This document shows positions 32,537 to 41,806 of a stretch of 63,726 nucleotides of DNA, piece after piece. Below the pieces are notes generated by a model that saw only the letters and a program-made list of their open reading frames with translations, was not told the origin of the DNA and searched no databases. Location: the NCBI GenBank assembly GCA_016293865.1, contig JAEDDG010000008.1, forward strand, positions 1-63,726. Reading direction: 5' to 3'. The translations under genes were made by a program, and so were the position numbers. The DNA is from Oscillospiraceae bacterium (GTDB lineage Bacteria > Bacillota > Clostridia > Oscillospirales > Oscillospiraceae). The first letter of the stretch is position 1. Every line of letters starts with the position of its first letter.

Positions 32537-33790
32537 ATGTTTGAAAATATTTCACTGGCGTTCCAGGGAATCTGGGGACACAAGCTGCGTTCTTTCCTCA
32601 CTATGCTGGGCATCATCATCGGTATTGCATCCATCATCATCATTGTCTCCACCATCAAGGGAACAAACGAGCTGATCAAATCCAATCTGGTCGGCTCCGG
32701 GACCAACGTGGTGAACGTGCAGCTCTATCAGGAAGAGTATCCGTACGATCTGCAGTACAATCCCCTGCCGGAGGGCGTTGCGCCCATTACGGAGGAAATG
32801 CGCACGGAAATGGAAAAAATGGACGGTGTTGCTGCAGTTTCGCTGTACCATTCCAGATCCTATGTCAGCAATGTGTTTTATAAAAACACATCCTTTTCCG
32901 GGAATCTTTTTGGCGTTGACGCCGGCTATCTGGCTGTAAACGGTTATCGGGTCATTTACGGCCGCGGACTGACGCAGGAGGATCTGGATCAGCGGCATAA
33001 GGTTCTGCTGCTGGATACCACTGCGGTTTCAACGCTTTCCATCGCCGGAAATCCGGTCGGGCAGGTTATGGAGGTGTGCGGTGAGCCGTATACCATCATC
33101 GGCGTTGTGGATAAAACGTCGCAGTTTAAGCCGGTGATTGAAACGCTTTCGGAGTACTATCAGTACATGGACACGTCCAGCGGCAACATTTTTGTGCCGG
33201 ACAGCACCTGGCCTGAGCTTTTCCGCTTTGACGAGCCGCTTTCCGCTGCGGTCAAGGCGACCAGCACGGACGATATGACGATTGCCGGTCAGAATACGGC
33301 GGATTACCTGACCGAACAGGTGATCCTGACAAGTGAGGGGAACCTGTCCTACCGCAGCGAGGATCTGCTGGAGCAGGCCAAACAGCTGCAGGAACTCAGT
33401 TCTTCCACCAATAACCAGCTGATCTGGATTGCCAGCATCTCGCTTCTGGTGGGCGGCATCGGCGTGATGAACATCATGCTTGTTTCGGTCACGGAGCGCA
33501 CGCGTGAGATCGGCCTGAAAAAGGCCATCGGCGCAAAGCGCCGCCGGATCCTGTGGCAGTTTTTGACGGAGGCGTCGGTGATGACGAGCCTTGGCGGACT
33601 TCTGGGCGTCGGCGCCGGCATCGGTATTGCAAAGCTCGTGTCCAACGTGATGGGCACGCCCTCTGCAATCAGTGTGCCTGCAATTGTGATCGCTGTGGCG
33701 TTCTCCATGCTGATCGGCGTGGTTTTCGGCCTGATCCCTGCGGTGAAGGCCTCCAAACTCAATCCGATCGACGCGCTGCGCAGAGAATAA
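32537..33790 (+). CDS. MacB-like ABC permease
   Basis: The 417-residue permease has an N-terminal helix (RSFLTMLGIIIGIASIIIIV), a large extracellular domain (about residues 45-280), and three C-terminal FtsX helices containing ERTREIGLKKAIGAKR. MacB-type proteins do not pump through the membrane; they transmit ATP-driven movement to the adaptor. It pairs with the ATPase at 30326. The start was set at ATG 32537; the TTG at 32531 is possible. A terminator follows at 33825. Confidence 0.92.
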   Translation: MFENISLAFQGIWGHKLRSFLTMLGIIIGIASIIIIVSTIKGTNELIKSNLVGSGTNVVNVQLYQEEYPYDLQYNPLPEGVAPITEEMRTEMEKMDGVAAVSLYHSRSYVSNVFYKNTSFSGNLFGVDAGYLAVNGYRVIYGRGLTQEDLDQRHKVLLLDTTAVSTLSIAGNPVGQVMEVCGEPYTIIGVVDKTSQFKPVIETLSEYYQYMDTSSGNIFVPDSTWPELFRFDEPLSAAVKATSTDDMTIAGQNTADYLTEQVILTSEGNLSYRSEDLLEQAKQLQELSSSTNNQLIWIASISLLVGGIGVMNIMLVSVTERTREIGLKKAIGAKRRRILWQFLTEASVMTSLGGLLGVGAGIGIAKLVSNVMGTPSAISVPAIVIAVAFSMLIGVVFGLIPAVKASKLNPIDALRRE

Positions 33791-33824
33791 CCGGCATCGG
33801 CTTCAAGTGCATATATGCTTCAAA

Positions 33825-33852
33825 ACCGGACGGCGGATGCCGTCCGGTTTTT
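33825..33852 (+). terminator. Intrinsic terminator of exporter genes
   Basis: ACCGGACGGC (33825-33834), GGAT loop, GCCGTCCGGT (33839-33848), then T-run. Confidence 0.85.
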
Positions 33853-33890
33853 GTCTGCAGGCCGTTAAGAGAATTTTACATTCTGTACTC

Positions 33891-33919
33891 TTGCGCGGAC
33901 ATTTCAGGGACGATATACT
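33891..33919 (+). promoter_or_regulatory. Promoter for KdpDE-like pair
   Basis: TTGCGC (33891-33896), 17 bp, TATACT (33914-33919). Confidence 0.65.
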
Positions 33920-33973
33920 GAATACAGGGAAGAATTCCGTGAATTTCTTGTATCTGAAAGGGGACGGCGGCGG

Positions 33974-35071
33974 ATGAAACAACGTCAAAAACTGCATCAG
34001 ATCCGCGGCCGGCTTCTGTTTTCGTGGCGGGATTCGGCGGTGACACTGGGGATCCTGCTGGCCGCGTACGGCGTATGCAGCCTGCTGCGCAATCTGGGGG
34101 AATCATCTTCTTACGCGTCGCTTCTGTTTTTGCTGGCGGTTTTCCTTGTGGCCCGTTATACGGAGGGGTATTTTTACGGCATTGCTGCCTCGCTTGTAGG
34201 CGTTCTGGCGGTGAATTATGTTTTCATATATCCGTATTACAGCTTCAATTTCACGCTGGCCGGCTATCCAATGACAATGCTGTGCATGCTGGCGGTCTCA
34301 CTGACCACCAGTGCGCTGATCACGCGCATCAAGCAGAGCGATCAGCTGAAGCTGGCCGCAGAGAAAGAAAAGATGCGCGGGAATCTGCTGCGGGCGGTAT
34401 CCCATGATCTGCGCACGCCGCTGACGTCCATTCTGGGCGCCACGTCGGCCGTGGCGGAAAATGATCTGACGCTGACCCATGAGGAACGGGTGCGCCTTCT
34501 GCGCGGCGCACAGGATGACATTGAGTGGCTGATCCGCATGGTGGAAAATCTTCTCGCCGTTACGCGGATCGACGCGGACAGCCCGGCGCAGGTGATCAAA
34601 ACGCCGGAGGCGGCGGAGGAGATCGTTTCGGAGACGGTGGCAAAATTCAAAAAGCGTTTTCCCGGCTTTTCCGTGTCTGTGCGTGTGCCGGATGCGCTTC
34701 TGATGATCCCGATGGATGCCATGCTGATTGAACAGGTGCTGATCAATCTCATGGAGAATGTTGTGCTCCATGGAGAGACGGCGGACCGTGTGGAATTGAC
34801 GGTCAGCCGCAGCGGAAAGTGCGCCGTATTTGAAGTGCGTGATAACGGCGTCGGGATCCCGCCGGACAAGCTGCCGAAGATCCTGGAAGGCAGCATGATC
34901 AGCGCTGAAGAAAAGCAGGGAGACAGCAAAAGAAACATGGGCATCGGACTTTCTGTGTGCAACGCCATCGTCCGCGCCCATGGCGGTTCCATGTTTGCAG
35001 AAAACGCGCCGGAGGGCGGCGCGGTGATTGGTTTCAGGCTGGCGATACAGGAGGGTGAAGATGGACAATAA
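33974..35071 (+). CDS. KdpD-type sensor histidine kinase (short form)
   Basis: The 365-residue protein has four membrane helices (about 20-120) like the DUF4118 sensor of KdpD, with no USP or KdpD N-terminal domain. His144 lies in SHDLRTPLTS, Asn in NLMENVV, and EVRDNGVGIP plus MGIGLSVCNAIV make the ATPase. It would respond to a membrane or ionic signal and phosphorylate the next gene's product. The 11-bp overlap with the regulator and the promoter at 33891 show a pair. Because it follows the exporter operon, the exporter is a plausible target; no kdpFABC genes are nearby. Confidence 0.87.
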   Translation: MKQRQKLHQIRGRLLFSWRDSAVTLGILLAAYGVCSLLRNLGESSSYASLLFLLAVFLVARYTEGYFYGIAASLVGVLAVNYVFIYPYYSFNFTLAGYPMTMLCMLAVSLTTSALITRIKQSDQLKLAAEKEKMRGNLLRAVSHDLRTPLTSILGATSAVAENDLTLTHEERVRLLRGAQDDIEWLIRMVENLLAVTRIDADSPAQVIKTPEAAEEIVSETVAKFKKRFPGFSVSVRVPDALLMIPMDAMLIEQVLINLMENVVLHGETADRVELTVSRSGKCAVFEVRDNGVGIPPDKLPKILEGSMISAEEKQGDSKRNMGIGLSVCNAIVRAHGGSMFAENAPEGGAVIGFRLAIQEGEDGQ

Positions 35072-35765
35072 ACCGAGTGTGCTGGTGGTGGAGGATGACG
35101 CCGGCATCGGCAGCTTTATTGAGACAATACTGGTGTCCAACGGATACAGCGTGCTGCGGGCGTCCGGCGGCCGACAGGCTCTGATGATGCTGACTTCCCA
35201 TTGCCCGGAGCTGATGATTCTGGATCTGGGGCTCCCGGATCTGGACGGGACGCGGATTATCCGGTCTGTGCGCAGCTGGTCAAAAATGCCGATTCTGGTT
35301 GTTTCCGCGCGTGCCCATGAGAAGGATAAAGTGGAGGCGCTGGATCTGGGCGCTGATGATTACATCACGAAGCCCTTCGGCAGTGCGGAGCTGCTGGCCC
35401 GCATCCGGACGGCGCTGCGCCATGCTTCGGGAGATACGGCGTCAGGAATGCCGCTTTCCGGTGTGTTCCGGGCGGGCGATCTGACCGTTGACTACAACAA
35501 AATGCATGTCTATCTGGCGGGAGAGGATGTGCATCTCACGCGCAACGAATACAAAATTGTCGCGCTGCTTTCCCGATATGCCGGCCGCGTGCTGACCTAT
35601 GACCACATTCTGAAAAACGTCTGGGGTCCCGTATCCAGCGGGGACAATCAGATTCTGCGGGTCAATATGGCCAATATCCGCCGGAAAATCGAAAAAAACC
35701 CGGCCGATCCGCAGTATATTTTTACGGAGATGGGCGTGGGATACCGGATGATTGAGGGCGACTGA
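35061..35765 (+). CDS. OmpR/KdpE-type response regulator
   Basis: The 234-residue protein has a receiver (VEDDAG, Asp55 in LDLGLPDLDG, Lys in YITKPF) and a C-terminal winged helix (LTRNEYKIVALLSRY, NIRRKIE, MGVGYRM). It should bind DNA when phosphorylated by the kinase that overlaps it. The sequence most resembles KdpE-like regulators of K+ or envelope stress. Confidence 0.92.
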   Translation: MDNKPSVLVVEDDAGIGSFIETILVSNGYSVLRASGGRQALMMLTSHCPELMILDLGLPDLDGTRIIRSVRSWSKMPILVVSARAHEKDKVEALDLGADDYITKPFGSAELLARIRTALRHASGDTASGMPLSGVFRAGDLTVDYNKMHVYLAGEDVHLTRNEYKIVALLSRYAGRVLTYDHILKNVWGPVSSGDNQILRVNMANIRRKIEKNPADPQYIFTEMGVGYRMIEGD

Positions 35766-35803
35766 CGGCCGGCGTCCTGCCGCGGGACGGCCGGAAAAAA
35801 ATC

Positions 35804-35842
35804 AGCCTCTGTATGGTGAGACAGCCATACAGAGGCTTTTTG
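35804..35842. terminator. Bidirectional intrinsic terminator
   Basis: AGCCTCTGTATGG (35804-35816), 8-base loop, CCATACAGAGGCT (35825-35837), TTTTT, with A6 on the other side; between the regulator and the convergent dehydrogenase gene. Confidence 0.9.
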
Positions 35843-35876
35843 TATCTGCGGAGCGGCGCAGGTGCCTGCGGGCGGT

Positions 35877-36914
35877 TCAGACAAATGTTTCCTGTTCGAA
35901 TTCTGCCCAGGGAATACTGACCCGCTGTCCGCCGGTGATCAGTGAATCAATGTGCATCAGCAGCGGATAATCCGCTGCGCGGGCAATGCCGCGCGCGTCC
36001 AGTCTGCGCACAGCCCGGGCCATGCGCTCTGTGATGACGACAGACTCCAGCGTGACGCCGGAGAGCCGTTCCATAGCCTCCGCGTAGGGGACGCCTTCCC
36101 CAAGGAGAATGCCAATTTTACGTGTCCGGCCGCCGAAAACCGTCACATACAGGTCGCCCACGCCCAGATGCAGGTTGGATGCTTTTTCGCCGCACAGCGT
36201 CAGAAGCCCCTGCATTTCCCGCACGCTCTGGCCGAAAAGCGCGGCCTGTGAATTGTAATGCTCAAATTCCCGGCCCTCCCGGACGTAAGACAGGCCTACG
36301 GCCAGACTGACGGCCAGCGCATAGGCGTTTTTCAGCGCGACGGCACATTCGACGCCGCGCACATCGGTCGAGAGGCTGATGTGATAGAAGGGCGTTTCAA
36401 AAAGAGATTTCAGACTGCGCAGCAGGGTGGAATCCCAGCCGCAGAAGGTGACCTCCGTAGGATCCATATCCGCCAGCTCATAGCTGGTGCAGGGGCCGCC
36501 GATGGCGTTGAAGCTGATGGGCCGGGTTGTGCTGGCCCGGTAGAGCTCCGGATAGGACAGCATGGTGCCGTCCGGCTGATCCTGCATGCCCTTGGTCACG
36601 CTCAGCACCGGGAGACTGTCCGGAATAACGGGAATTATATTCTCCATGAACCAGTCCACACCGAAGCTGCTGACACCGCCGATGAGCAGGTCTGCGCCGG
36701 CCATGGCGGTCTCCAACTGTGAACAGGAGTAGTATTCCACACCATCCGGCAGCCTGCGCTTCAGGGTGGGATGGAAGGAATCTGCTTTCAGCCGGGCGAT
36801 GATTTCCTCATCCAGCGGCGTGCCCACGATGCGCACCTGATGGCCGTTGTACCGCAGCGGTACGGACAGGGCGCTTGCCATCATGCCGGCCCCAACCATT
36901 GTAATCCTGCTCAT
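35877..36914 (-). CDS. gpsA: NAD(P)-dependent glycerol-3-phosphate dehydrogenase-like protein
   Basis: The 345-residue protein has an N-terminal GAGMMAS nucleotide loop and SVTKGMQ (the family has VSKGI), VALKNAYALAVSLAVGL with the catalytic Lys, and the C-terminal GDLYVTVFGGRTRK. GpsA makes sn-glycerol-3-phosphate from dihydroxyacetone phosphate for membrane lipids. Several positions differ from textbook GpsA, for example a Met-Ala pair in the dinucleotide loop, so a related 3-hydroxyacid reductase is possible. ATG 36912-36914 is six bases behind GGAGGT; another ATG two codons upstream touches the site. It is divergent from the acyltransferase gene. Confidence 0.78.
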   Translation of the reverse strand: MSRITMVGAGMMASALSVPLRYNGHQVRIVGTPLDEEIIARLKADSFHPTLKRRLPDGVEYYSCSQLETAMAGADLLIGGVSSFGVDWFMENIIPVIPDSLPVLSVTKGMQDQPDGTMLSYPELYRASTTRPISFNAIGGPCTSYELADMDPTEVTFCGWDSTLLRSLKSLFETPFYHISLSTDVRGVECAVALKNAYALAVSLAVGLSYVREGREFEHYNSQAALFGQSVREMQGLLTLCGEKASNLHLGVGDLYVTVFGGRTRKIGILLGEGVPYAEAMERLSGVTLESVVITERMARAVRRLDARGIARAADYPLLMHIDSLITGGQRVSIPWAEFEQETFV

Positions 36915-37008
36915 TTGCATACCTCCGTAAAAAGCGCTATAATCATATGGGAACATCTCTATTTTACAGATTTTTTCCTGAAAGTAAAGTGTGAAAGGCG
37001 GCGGCACA

Positions 37009-38232
37009 ATGTTTGAGGAGCTGATTGAAAAGTACGGTCTGACCGGCGCACGGCCGGAGTTTTATTCTGCGTGGACCGGGCAGTTTGACGCGGATTTTTC
37101 CGGCTGGCTCAGCCGGGCATATCTGGAGGATGTCAATGCGCGCTATACGCGCCTGGGCGATGAGGCGTTCGGGGCGCTGTGCACGGCTGCCGGTGCGCTT
37201 GCGGAAAATCCGGAACTGTGTGCGCTGGCTGCATACAGCCGGGGACTTTTGTTCGAAAGCGGGCTGAACGAGGACTATCTGGCGCTTCTCGGCTTCCCGC
37301 GGCCGCATACGGGAATACAGCTTCTGGATGATTTTTTCGGTCTTCTGGTGCATCTTTCCGGAATCCCCGTGGTGGAGCAGCGCTATGCCCGGCGGGGAAT
37401 CCCGCTGGAGTATATGCAGGCAAGCTACAACAGCGTGCGGATCTGGGTTAATTCCTTCAAAGCGTTTTATGGCCGCTGGGGCCACGACAGGGAGCGGCCG
37501 CGTATGGTGTACATTGAGCACCTGCGCATTATCCGCATCGGCCGCCTGGAGTTTGAGACGAACTGGTTCTCCGGAAAAATTGTCATTCTCCGCAGCCGGA
37601 AAGACGGGACGGTTCTTGCGCTGAGCGAGGGCGGCATCCCCGTCCGGCAGGACGGCCGTATCAGCGGAACCAATGACATCTGGGACGGGAAGTGCTGGTA
37701 CACGGTGTTTGATGAGACACAGGCGTATTACAAGGGGCATGTCATTCTGCCGGAGGGCAGCGTCAGCCCCTATGTGTCCGTCTGCCTGAAATCCGAATGG
37801 GAACCGGTGGCCCGCCGCGGCCAGAACAGCGTGAATATCCACATCCCGCGGGACGGCCGGCTGGACATTCAGGAAGCGATGGAGAGCATCCGCCGGGCAT
37901 GCGCCTTTTATCCGGAGTATTTCCCAGAGCGGGATTTCCGAACGTTCGAGTGCCACACCTGGCTGTTTGACCCGCAGATGGCGGAGATTCTGGGCGACAG
38001 TTCCAATATTGTGCGTTTCCAGCGGCTGTTCTATCTTTTCCCTGAGGCGACGGACGACGGCGGCGTGCGCACAGGCGCGTTTACCGAGGCGCCGTTTGAT
38101 CTTCTGACCTGGCAGCCGGAGACGACGCTGCAGCGCAGGGTTATTGAGCACTATCAGGCCGGCGGGCACATGTTCGCGGCCGGCGGATTTATTCTGCCGG
38201 AGGGAGAAATGCCGCCCCGGCAGCGGAATTGA
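37009..38232 (+). CDS. GNAT-like acyltransferase with NAT_N domain
   Basis: The 407-residue protein matches the two-part family with an N-terminal acyltransferase domain (NAT_N) and a GNAT-like C-terminal half (NVARRGQ..., residues about 245-405). Landmarks are YIEHLRIIRIGRLEFE, VILPEGSVSP and VNIHIPRDGRLD. It should transfer an acyl group from a CoA or carrier donor to an amine or hydroxyl; the substrate is unknown. The start is ATG 37009. It may sit next to GpsA for phospholipid or head-group acylation. Confidence 0.65.
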   Translation: MFEELIEKYGLTGARPEFYSAWTGQFDADFSGWLSRAYLEDVNARYTRLGDEAFGALCTAAGALAENPELCALAAYSRGLLFESGLNEDYLALLGFPRPHTGIQLLDDFFGLLVHLSGIPVVEQRYARRGIPLEYMQASYNSVRIWVNSFKAFYGRWGHDRERPRMVYIEHLRIIRIGRLEFETNWFSGKIVILRSRKDGTVLALSEGGIPVRQDGRISGTNDIWDGKCWYTVFDETQAYYKGHVILPEGSVSPYVSVCLKSEWEPVARRGQNSVNIHIPRDGRLDIQEAMESIRRACAFYPEYFPERDFRTFECHTWLFDPQMAEILGDSSNIVRFQRLFYLFPEATDDGGVRTGAFTEAPFDLLTWQPETTLQRRVIEHYQAGGHMFAAGGFILPEGEMPPRQRN

Positions 38233-38313
38233 TCATATTTGACACTGTTTGTTCAAAGAATGTTCAGAGTTGTGTGTTAAAATCTAAAGCATACAATAAG
38301 GGAGGTTCCGGAT

Positions 38314-39915
38314 ATGAAAATTACCTTTCTCGGCGCCGCGCATGAGGTGACAGGTTCCTGTACGCTGCTCAATGCCTGCGGACGTGCGATTCTGATTGAC
38401 TGCGGGATGGAGCAGGGCGCTGATATCTATGAAAACTGTACGCTCCCGCTGGCGCCCGGAGAGATCGACTGTGTGCTGCTGACGCACGCGCACATTGACC
38501 ATTCCGGAAAACTTCCGGTTCTGACGTCGAACGGATACGCCGGCCCGATTTATACGACAGAGGCCACGGCAAAACTCTGCAGCATCATGCTGACCGACGC
38601 CGCGCACATTCAGGAGTCGGAGGCGGAGTGGCGCAACAGGAAGGCGGCCCGCGCAGGCGGACAGCCCTACACGCCGCTTTATACCGTGGCGGATGCGCAG
38701 AAGACATGCGCGCAGTTCAGGCCGTGCGGCTACGGGCAGGAGATCCGCCTGTTTGAAGGCGTGACGGCCCGGTTTCTCGATGCGGGCCATCTGCTTGGCT
38801 CCGCCAGCATCGAGCTGACAATTACGGAAAACGGCAGGACGAAGACGCTGCTGTTTTCCGGCGATATCGGCAATGTCAGCAGGCCGCTGATCCGTGACCC
38901 GCAGAAGCCGGAGAAGGCGGATTTTGTGGTGATCGAGTCCACATACGGCGACCGCCTGCACGGTCCGCGGCCGGATTATATCGGCCAGCTGACCCGCATC
39001 ATCCAGCAGACGATGGACCGCGGCGGAAATGTTGTGATTCCGTCGTTTGCCGTCGGGCGGACGCAGGAGCTTCTGTATCTGATCCGGCAGATCAAGGACA
39101 GCGGCCTGGTGCACGGACATGACCATTTCCCGGTCTGGGTGGACAGTCCGCTGGCCAATGAAGCGACGAACATTTATGCGTCCGGCATGACGGATTATTA
39201 CGACGCGGAAACGCTGGAACTGCTGCGCAGGGGCATTGATCCCATCAAATTCCCGGATCTGCGGATGTCGGTGACCAGTCAGGATTCAAAAAATCTGAAT
39301 GCGGACACGACGCCGAAGATTATCCTGTCCTCCAGCGGCATGTGCGAAGCCGGGAGGATCCGTCACCACCTGAAGCACAATCTGTGGCGCAGAGAGAGCA
39401 CGATCCTTTTCGTGGGCTATCAGGCGCAGGGGACCCTGGGGCGTCTTCTGACGGACGGAGCAAAAAAAGTCAGACTGTTCGGCGAGGACATTATGGTCAA
39501 TGCATGCATAGAATCCATGGAGGGCATCAGCGGCCACGCGGATCAGGATATGCTCCTTGGCTGGCTTGCCGCGCTGGAGACGAAGCCGGAGCTGGTTTTT
39601 GTCAACCACGGAAATGACACCGTCTGCGATACGTTTGCCGCGCTGGCCGGTGAAAAGCTGGGGATACGCGCCGAAGCGCCGTATAACGGCGCGCAGTACG
39701 ACCTGGATACATGCCGGTGCCTGGTGCAGGGCAACAGCGCGCGTATTGTAAAGAAGACGGAGGGTGCCGGAAAGGCGGCGGGCGTGTTTGAGCGGCTGCT
39801 GATGGCCGGCAGACGGCTGACGGCGCTGATTGAGCGCAGCAAGGGACGGCCCAATAAGGAGCTGGCCAGATTTGCGGATCAGGTCAACCAGCTGTGCAGC
39901 AAATGGGAAAAATAG
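38314..39915 (+). CDS. Metallo-beta-lactamase/beta-CASP nuclease-like protein
   Basis: The 533-residue protein has the MBL motif LTHAHIDHSG (His58, His60, Asp62, His63), DAGHLLGSAS, FSGDIGN, then a beta-CASP domain (FAVGRTQELLY, LSSSGMCEAGRIRHH) and an RMMBL-like GHADQD. This resembles bacterial RNase J or CPSF-type mRNA processing enzymes (YSH1-like). It probably cuts or trims RNA in the cytosol. GGGAGGTT lies before the ATG. The uridine kinase gene starts 16 bp downstream. Confidence 0.88.
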   Translation: MKITFLGAAHEVTGSCTLLNACGRAILIDCGMEQGADIYENCTLPLAPGEIDCVLLTHAHIDHSGKLPVLTSNGYAGPIYTTEATAKLCSIMLTDAAHIQESEAEWRNRKAARAGGQPYTPLYTVADAQKTCAQFRPCGYGQEIRLFEGVTARFLDAGHLLGSASIELTITENGRTKTLLFSGDIGNVSRPLIRDPQKPEKADFVVIESTYGDRLHGPRPDYIGQLTRIIQQTMDRGGNVVIPSFAVGRTQELLYLIRQIKDSGLVHGHDHFPVWVDSPLANEATNIYASGMTDYYDAETLELLRRGIDPIKFPDLRMSVTSQDSKNLNADTTPKIILSSSGMCEAGRIRHHLKHNLWRRESTILFVGYQAQGTLGRLLTDGAKKVRLFGEDIMVNACIESMEGISGHADQDMLLGWLAALETKPELVFVNHGNDTVCDTFAALAGEKLGIRAEAPYNGAQYDLDTCRCLVQGNSARIVKKTEGAGKAAGVFERLLMAGRRLTALIERSKGRPNKELARFADQVNQLCSKWEK

Positions 39916-39930
39916 GAAGGAAATTTCAGG

Positions 39931-40848
39931 ATGATTCTGACAAGCACAGGCATTAACGAAGAAATCCGCCGCAATCCGGCGGGGTATGTGCACGCGGTGG
40001 ATGACGCGTACAGCGCGCAGCTGTGCGGAATTGCAAAATACATTTTTGACCGGCGGGACTGCTGTCCGATTATTCTCATTTCCGGGCCGTCCGGCTCCGG
40101 AAAGACGACGACGGCAAAGATGATCGAGCAGTTCCTGGACGGCTGGGGCTGCGAGACGCACACGGTGTCCATGGATAACTATTTTCTGCCGTTTTCACCG
40201 CAGGAGATGGAACTTGTCAATCAGGGAAAGATCGATCTCGAGTCGCCCGCGCGGCTGGACATCCCGCTGCTGAACAGCCACATCGTGAAGATGATCAATA
40301 TGGAGCCGGTGGAGCTGCCGATGTATGACTTTACGAACTCCCGGCGGCTGACCGACAGAACACTGACGCGCAGGCCGGGGGAACTGGTGATCCTGGAAGG
40401 GATCCACGCGCTGAATCCGGCGGTCATCACTGTGCCGGATACGCAGACCTGCCGTATTTATGTCAGTGTGCGCACGCGGATTCAGACGGACGGACTGGTT
40501 CTGCATCCGGAGAAGATCCGGCTGCTGCGCCGGATGCTGCGGGACAGAAAAAACCGCGGCCGCAGCATTGCAGATACGCTGAGCATGTATGACAATGTTC
40601 AGCTCGGGGAAAACAAGTATATCATGCCCTATAAGCACCGCCGGACCTTTGATGTTGATACCTTTATTGCGTATGAGGCCGGTGTTTATAAACAATTCCT
40701 GATGGATGAGCTGGAGAAGGAAAAGCACGACCCGCGCATTGCTGATCTGGTGGAGACGCTGGAGCATCTGGATCCGGTGGACGCGGCCTGTGTTCCGGAA
40801 ACGAGCCTGATCCGGGAGTTTATCGGCGGCGGGCAGTTCGGCCTGTAA
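39931..40848 (+). CDS. udk: Uridine kinase-like P-loop kinase
   Basis: The 305-residue protein has Walker A GPSGSGKTT (52-60), DNYFLP, and EGIHALNP, characteristic of the uridine/cytidine kinase and phosphoribulokinase family. An N-terminal extension of about 45 residues precedes the kinase. It would phosphorylate a nucleoside or similar substrate in salvage. Its position behind the beta-CASP nuclease (gap 15 bp) could couple RNA turnover with nucleotide salvage; this is an inference. Confidence 0.85.
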   Translation: MILTSTGINEEIRRNPAGYVHAVDDAYSAQLCGIAKYIFDRRDCCPIILISGPSGSGKTTTAKMIEQFLDGWGCETHTVSMDNYFLPFSPQEMELVNQGKIDLESPARLDIPLLNSHIVKMINMEPVELPMYDFTNSRRLTDRTLTRRPGELVILEGIHALNPAVITVPDTQTCRIYVSVRTRIQTDGLVLHPEKIRLLRRMLRDRKNRGRSIADTLSMYDNVQLGENKYIMPYKHRRTFDVDTFIAYEAGVYKQFLMDELEKEKHDPRIADLVETLEHLDPVDAACVPETSLIREFIGGGQFGL

Positions 40849-40920
40849 TTCCGGCCGCCTGCGGATCGGCCTGTGCCGGACAGTCCGGCGGCTTTCAGCA
40901 GAAATCCCGATTTTAGCGGA

Positions 40921-40957
40921 AAAGCTCCGGCGCAGATGATTCTGCGGCGGAGCTTTT
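40921..40957. terminator. Bidirectional terminator, one mismatch
   Basis: AAAGCTCCGGCGCAG (40921-40935) and CTGCGGCGGAGCTTTT (40942-40957) around ATGATT, with one mismatch in the stem. Confidence 0.75.
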
Positions 40958-40969
40958 GTGCGTGCCCGG

Positions 40970-41629
40970 TCAGCTTTCCGGCGGGCGTTCCGTACTGAGC
41001 AGGGGAAACTCCAGAACCCCGGCGGCAGGCGGCGCCAGTGTGCCGGGATTGAAAAAAACAGTCAGGGTGCCATGCCTGATGAAGCATCCGTCAGGCGCGA
41101 TTTTTCGCCGGATTTTCCGCGGCCGCAGACCCTTCAGGTACGGTTCGGCAGCACAGCGGCGTCCGGCCTGCACGGCGACAAGCCGGGCAATGCTATTTTT
41201 CACATGCGTGCCCTGCGGAAGAAAATCGGCTGGGGAAAGCGGCCAGCCGGTGCGCATGTCCCACAGGTCGGCGGCTCGGACGCGCCGGATTCCGCCGCTG
41301 TCACAGACCCATGTCTCGCGCAGGATGCTCAGGCATATGCCGTCGTTGTGCGTAACTGTGCAGCTCAGCCTGTATTCCGGCGGCACATATGTACAGTTCC
41401 GGCGCAGGGCTGCTGCGTGGGCGGCAGTCTGCCGGGGCAGCTGTTTTTTGCGCAGTTCCCGCAGAAAGCGCCGGCTGACCGCGGCGTAAAACCGGTTGAT
41501 GCGCCGGATGCCGGGCGCATCTCCTGCCAGAGCCGGCAGCGCTATGCTGTATCTGATCAGTTCGGCTCCGCCTTCCGGGAGAAGACCGCGCTCCTCCAGT
41601 ATGGCGATGGCCGGTGTTTCGGGATTCAT
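40970..41629 (-). CDS. DUF3298-like protein of unknown function
   Basis: The 219-residue protein has no signal peptide or membrane helix that I can see. The end GTLTVFFNPGTLAPPAAGVLEF matches the DUF3298 (RsiV-like) core pattern shared by anti-sigma factor extracellular domains; here it stands alone and probably is cytoplasmic. The N-terminal part has an LPALAGDAPGIRRINRFY helix. Its GGAGGTGAT ribosome-binding site is close to perfect, so the second Met (41629) is the start. Its role is not known. Confidence 0.7.
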   Translation of the reverse strand: MNPETPAIAILEERGLLPEGGAELIRYSIALPALAGDAPGIRRINRFYAAVSRRFLRELRKKQLPRQTAAHAAALRRNCTYVPPEYRLSCTVTHNDGICLSILRETWVCDSGGIRRVRAADLWDMRTGWPLSPADFLPQGTHVKNSIARLVAVQAGRRCAAEPYLKGLRPRKIRRKIAPDGCFIRHGTLTVFFNPGTLAPPAAGVLEFPLLSTERPPES

Positions 41630-41689
41630 CTGCATCACCTCCGTACAGTGTATGCGCGCCGCAGCGCAGAAGAGATCAAAAGTTCGGGG

Positions 41690-41718
41690 TTTACTTTATT
41701 GATTTAGTACTGTAATAT
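41690..41718 (+). promoter_or_regulatory. Promoter of YerC-methyltransferase-Hsp33 genes
   Basis: TTTACT (41690-41695), 17 bp, TAATAT (41713-41718). Confidence 0.5.
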
Positions 41719-41806
41719 AACAAACAGATGGATGCAGCGGCGCGGGCGGCTTTGAGGCCTGCGCGGGGGCGGAGATACGGGCATCCGGCGGCATGGAGGG
41801 ATGTAT

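Noticed and set aside
33974..35765. True KdpDE system for potassium
   Set aside because: No kdpFABC genes nearby and the kinase lacks the KdpD N-terminal domain; only 'KdpDE-like' is supported.
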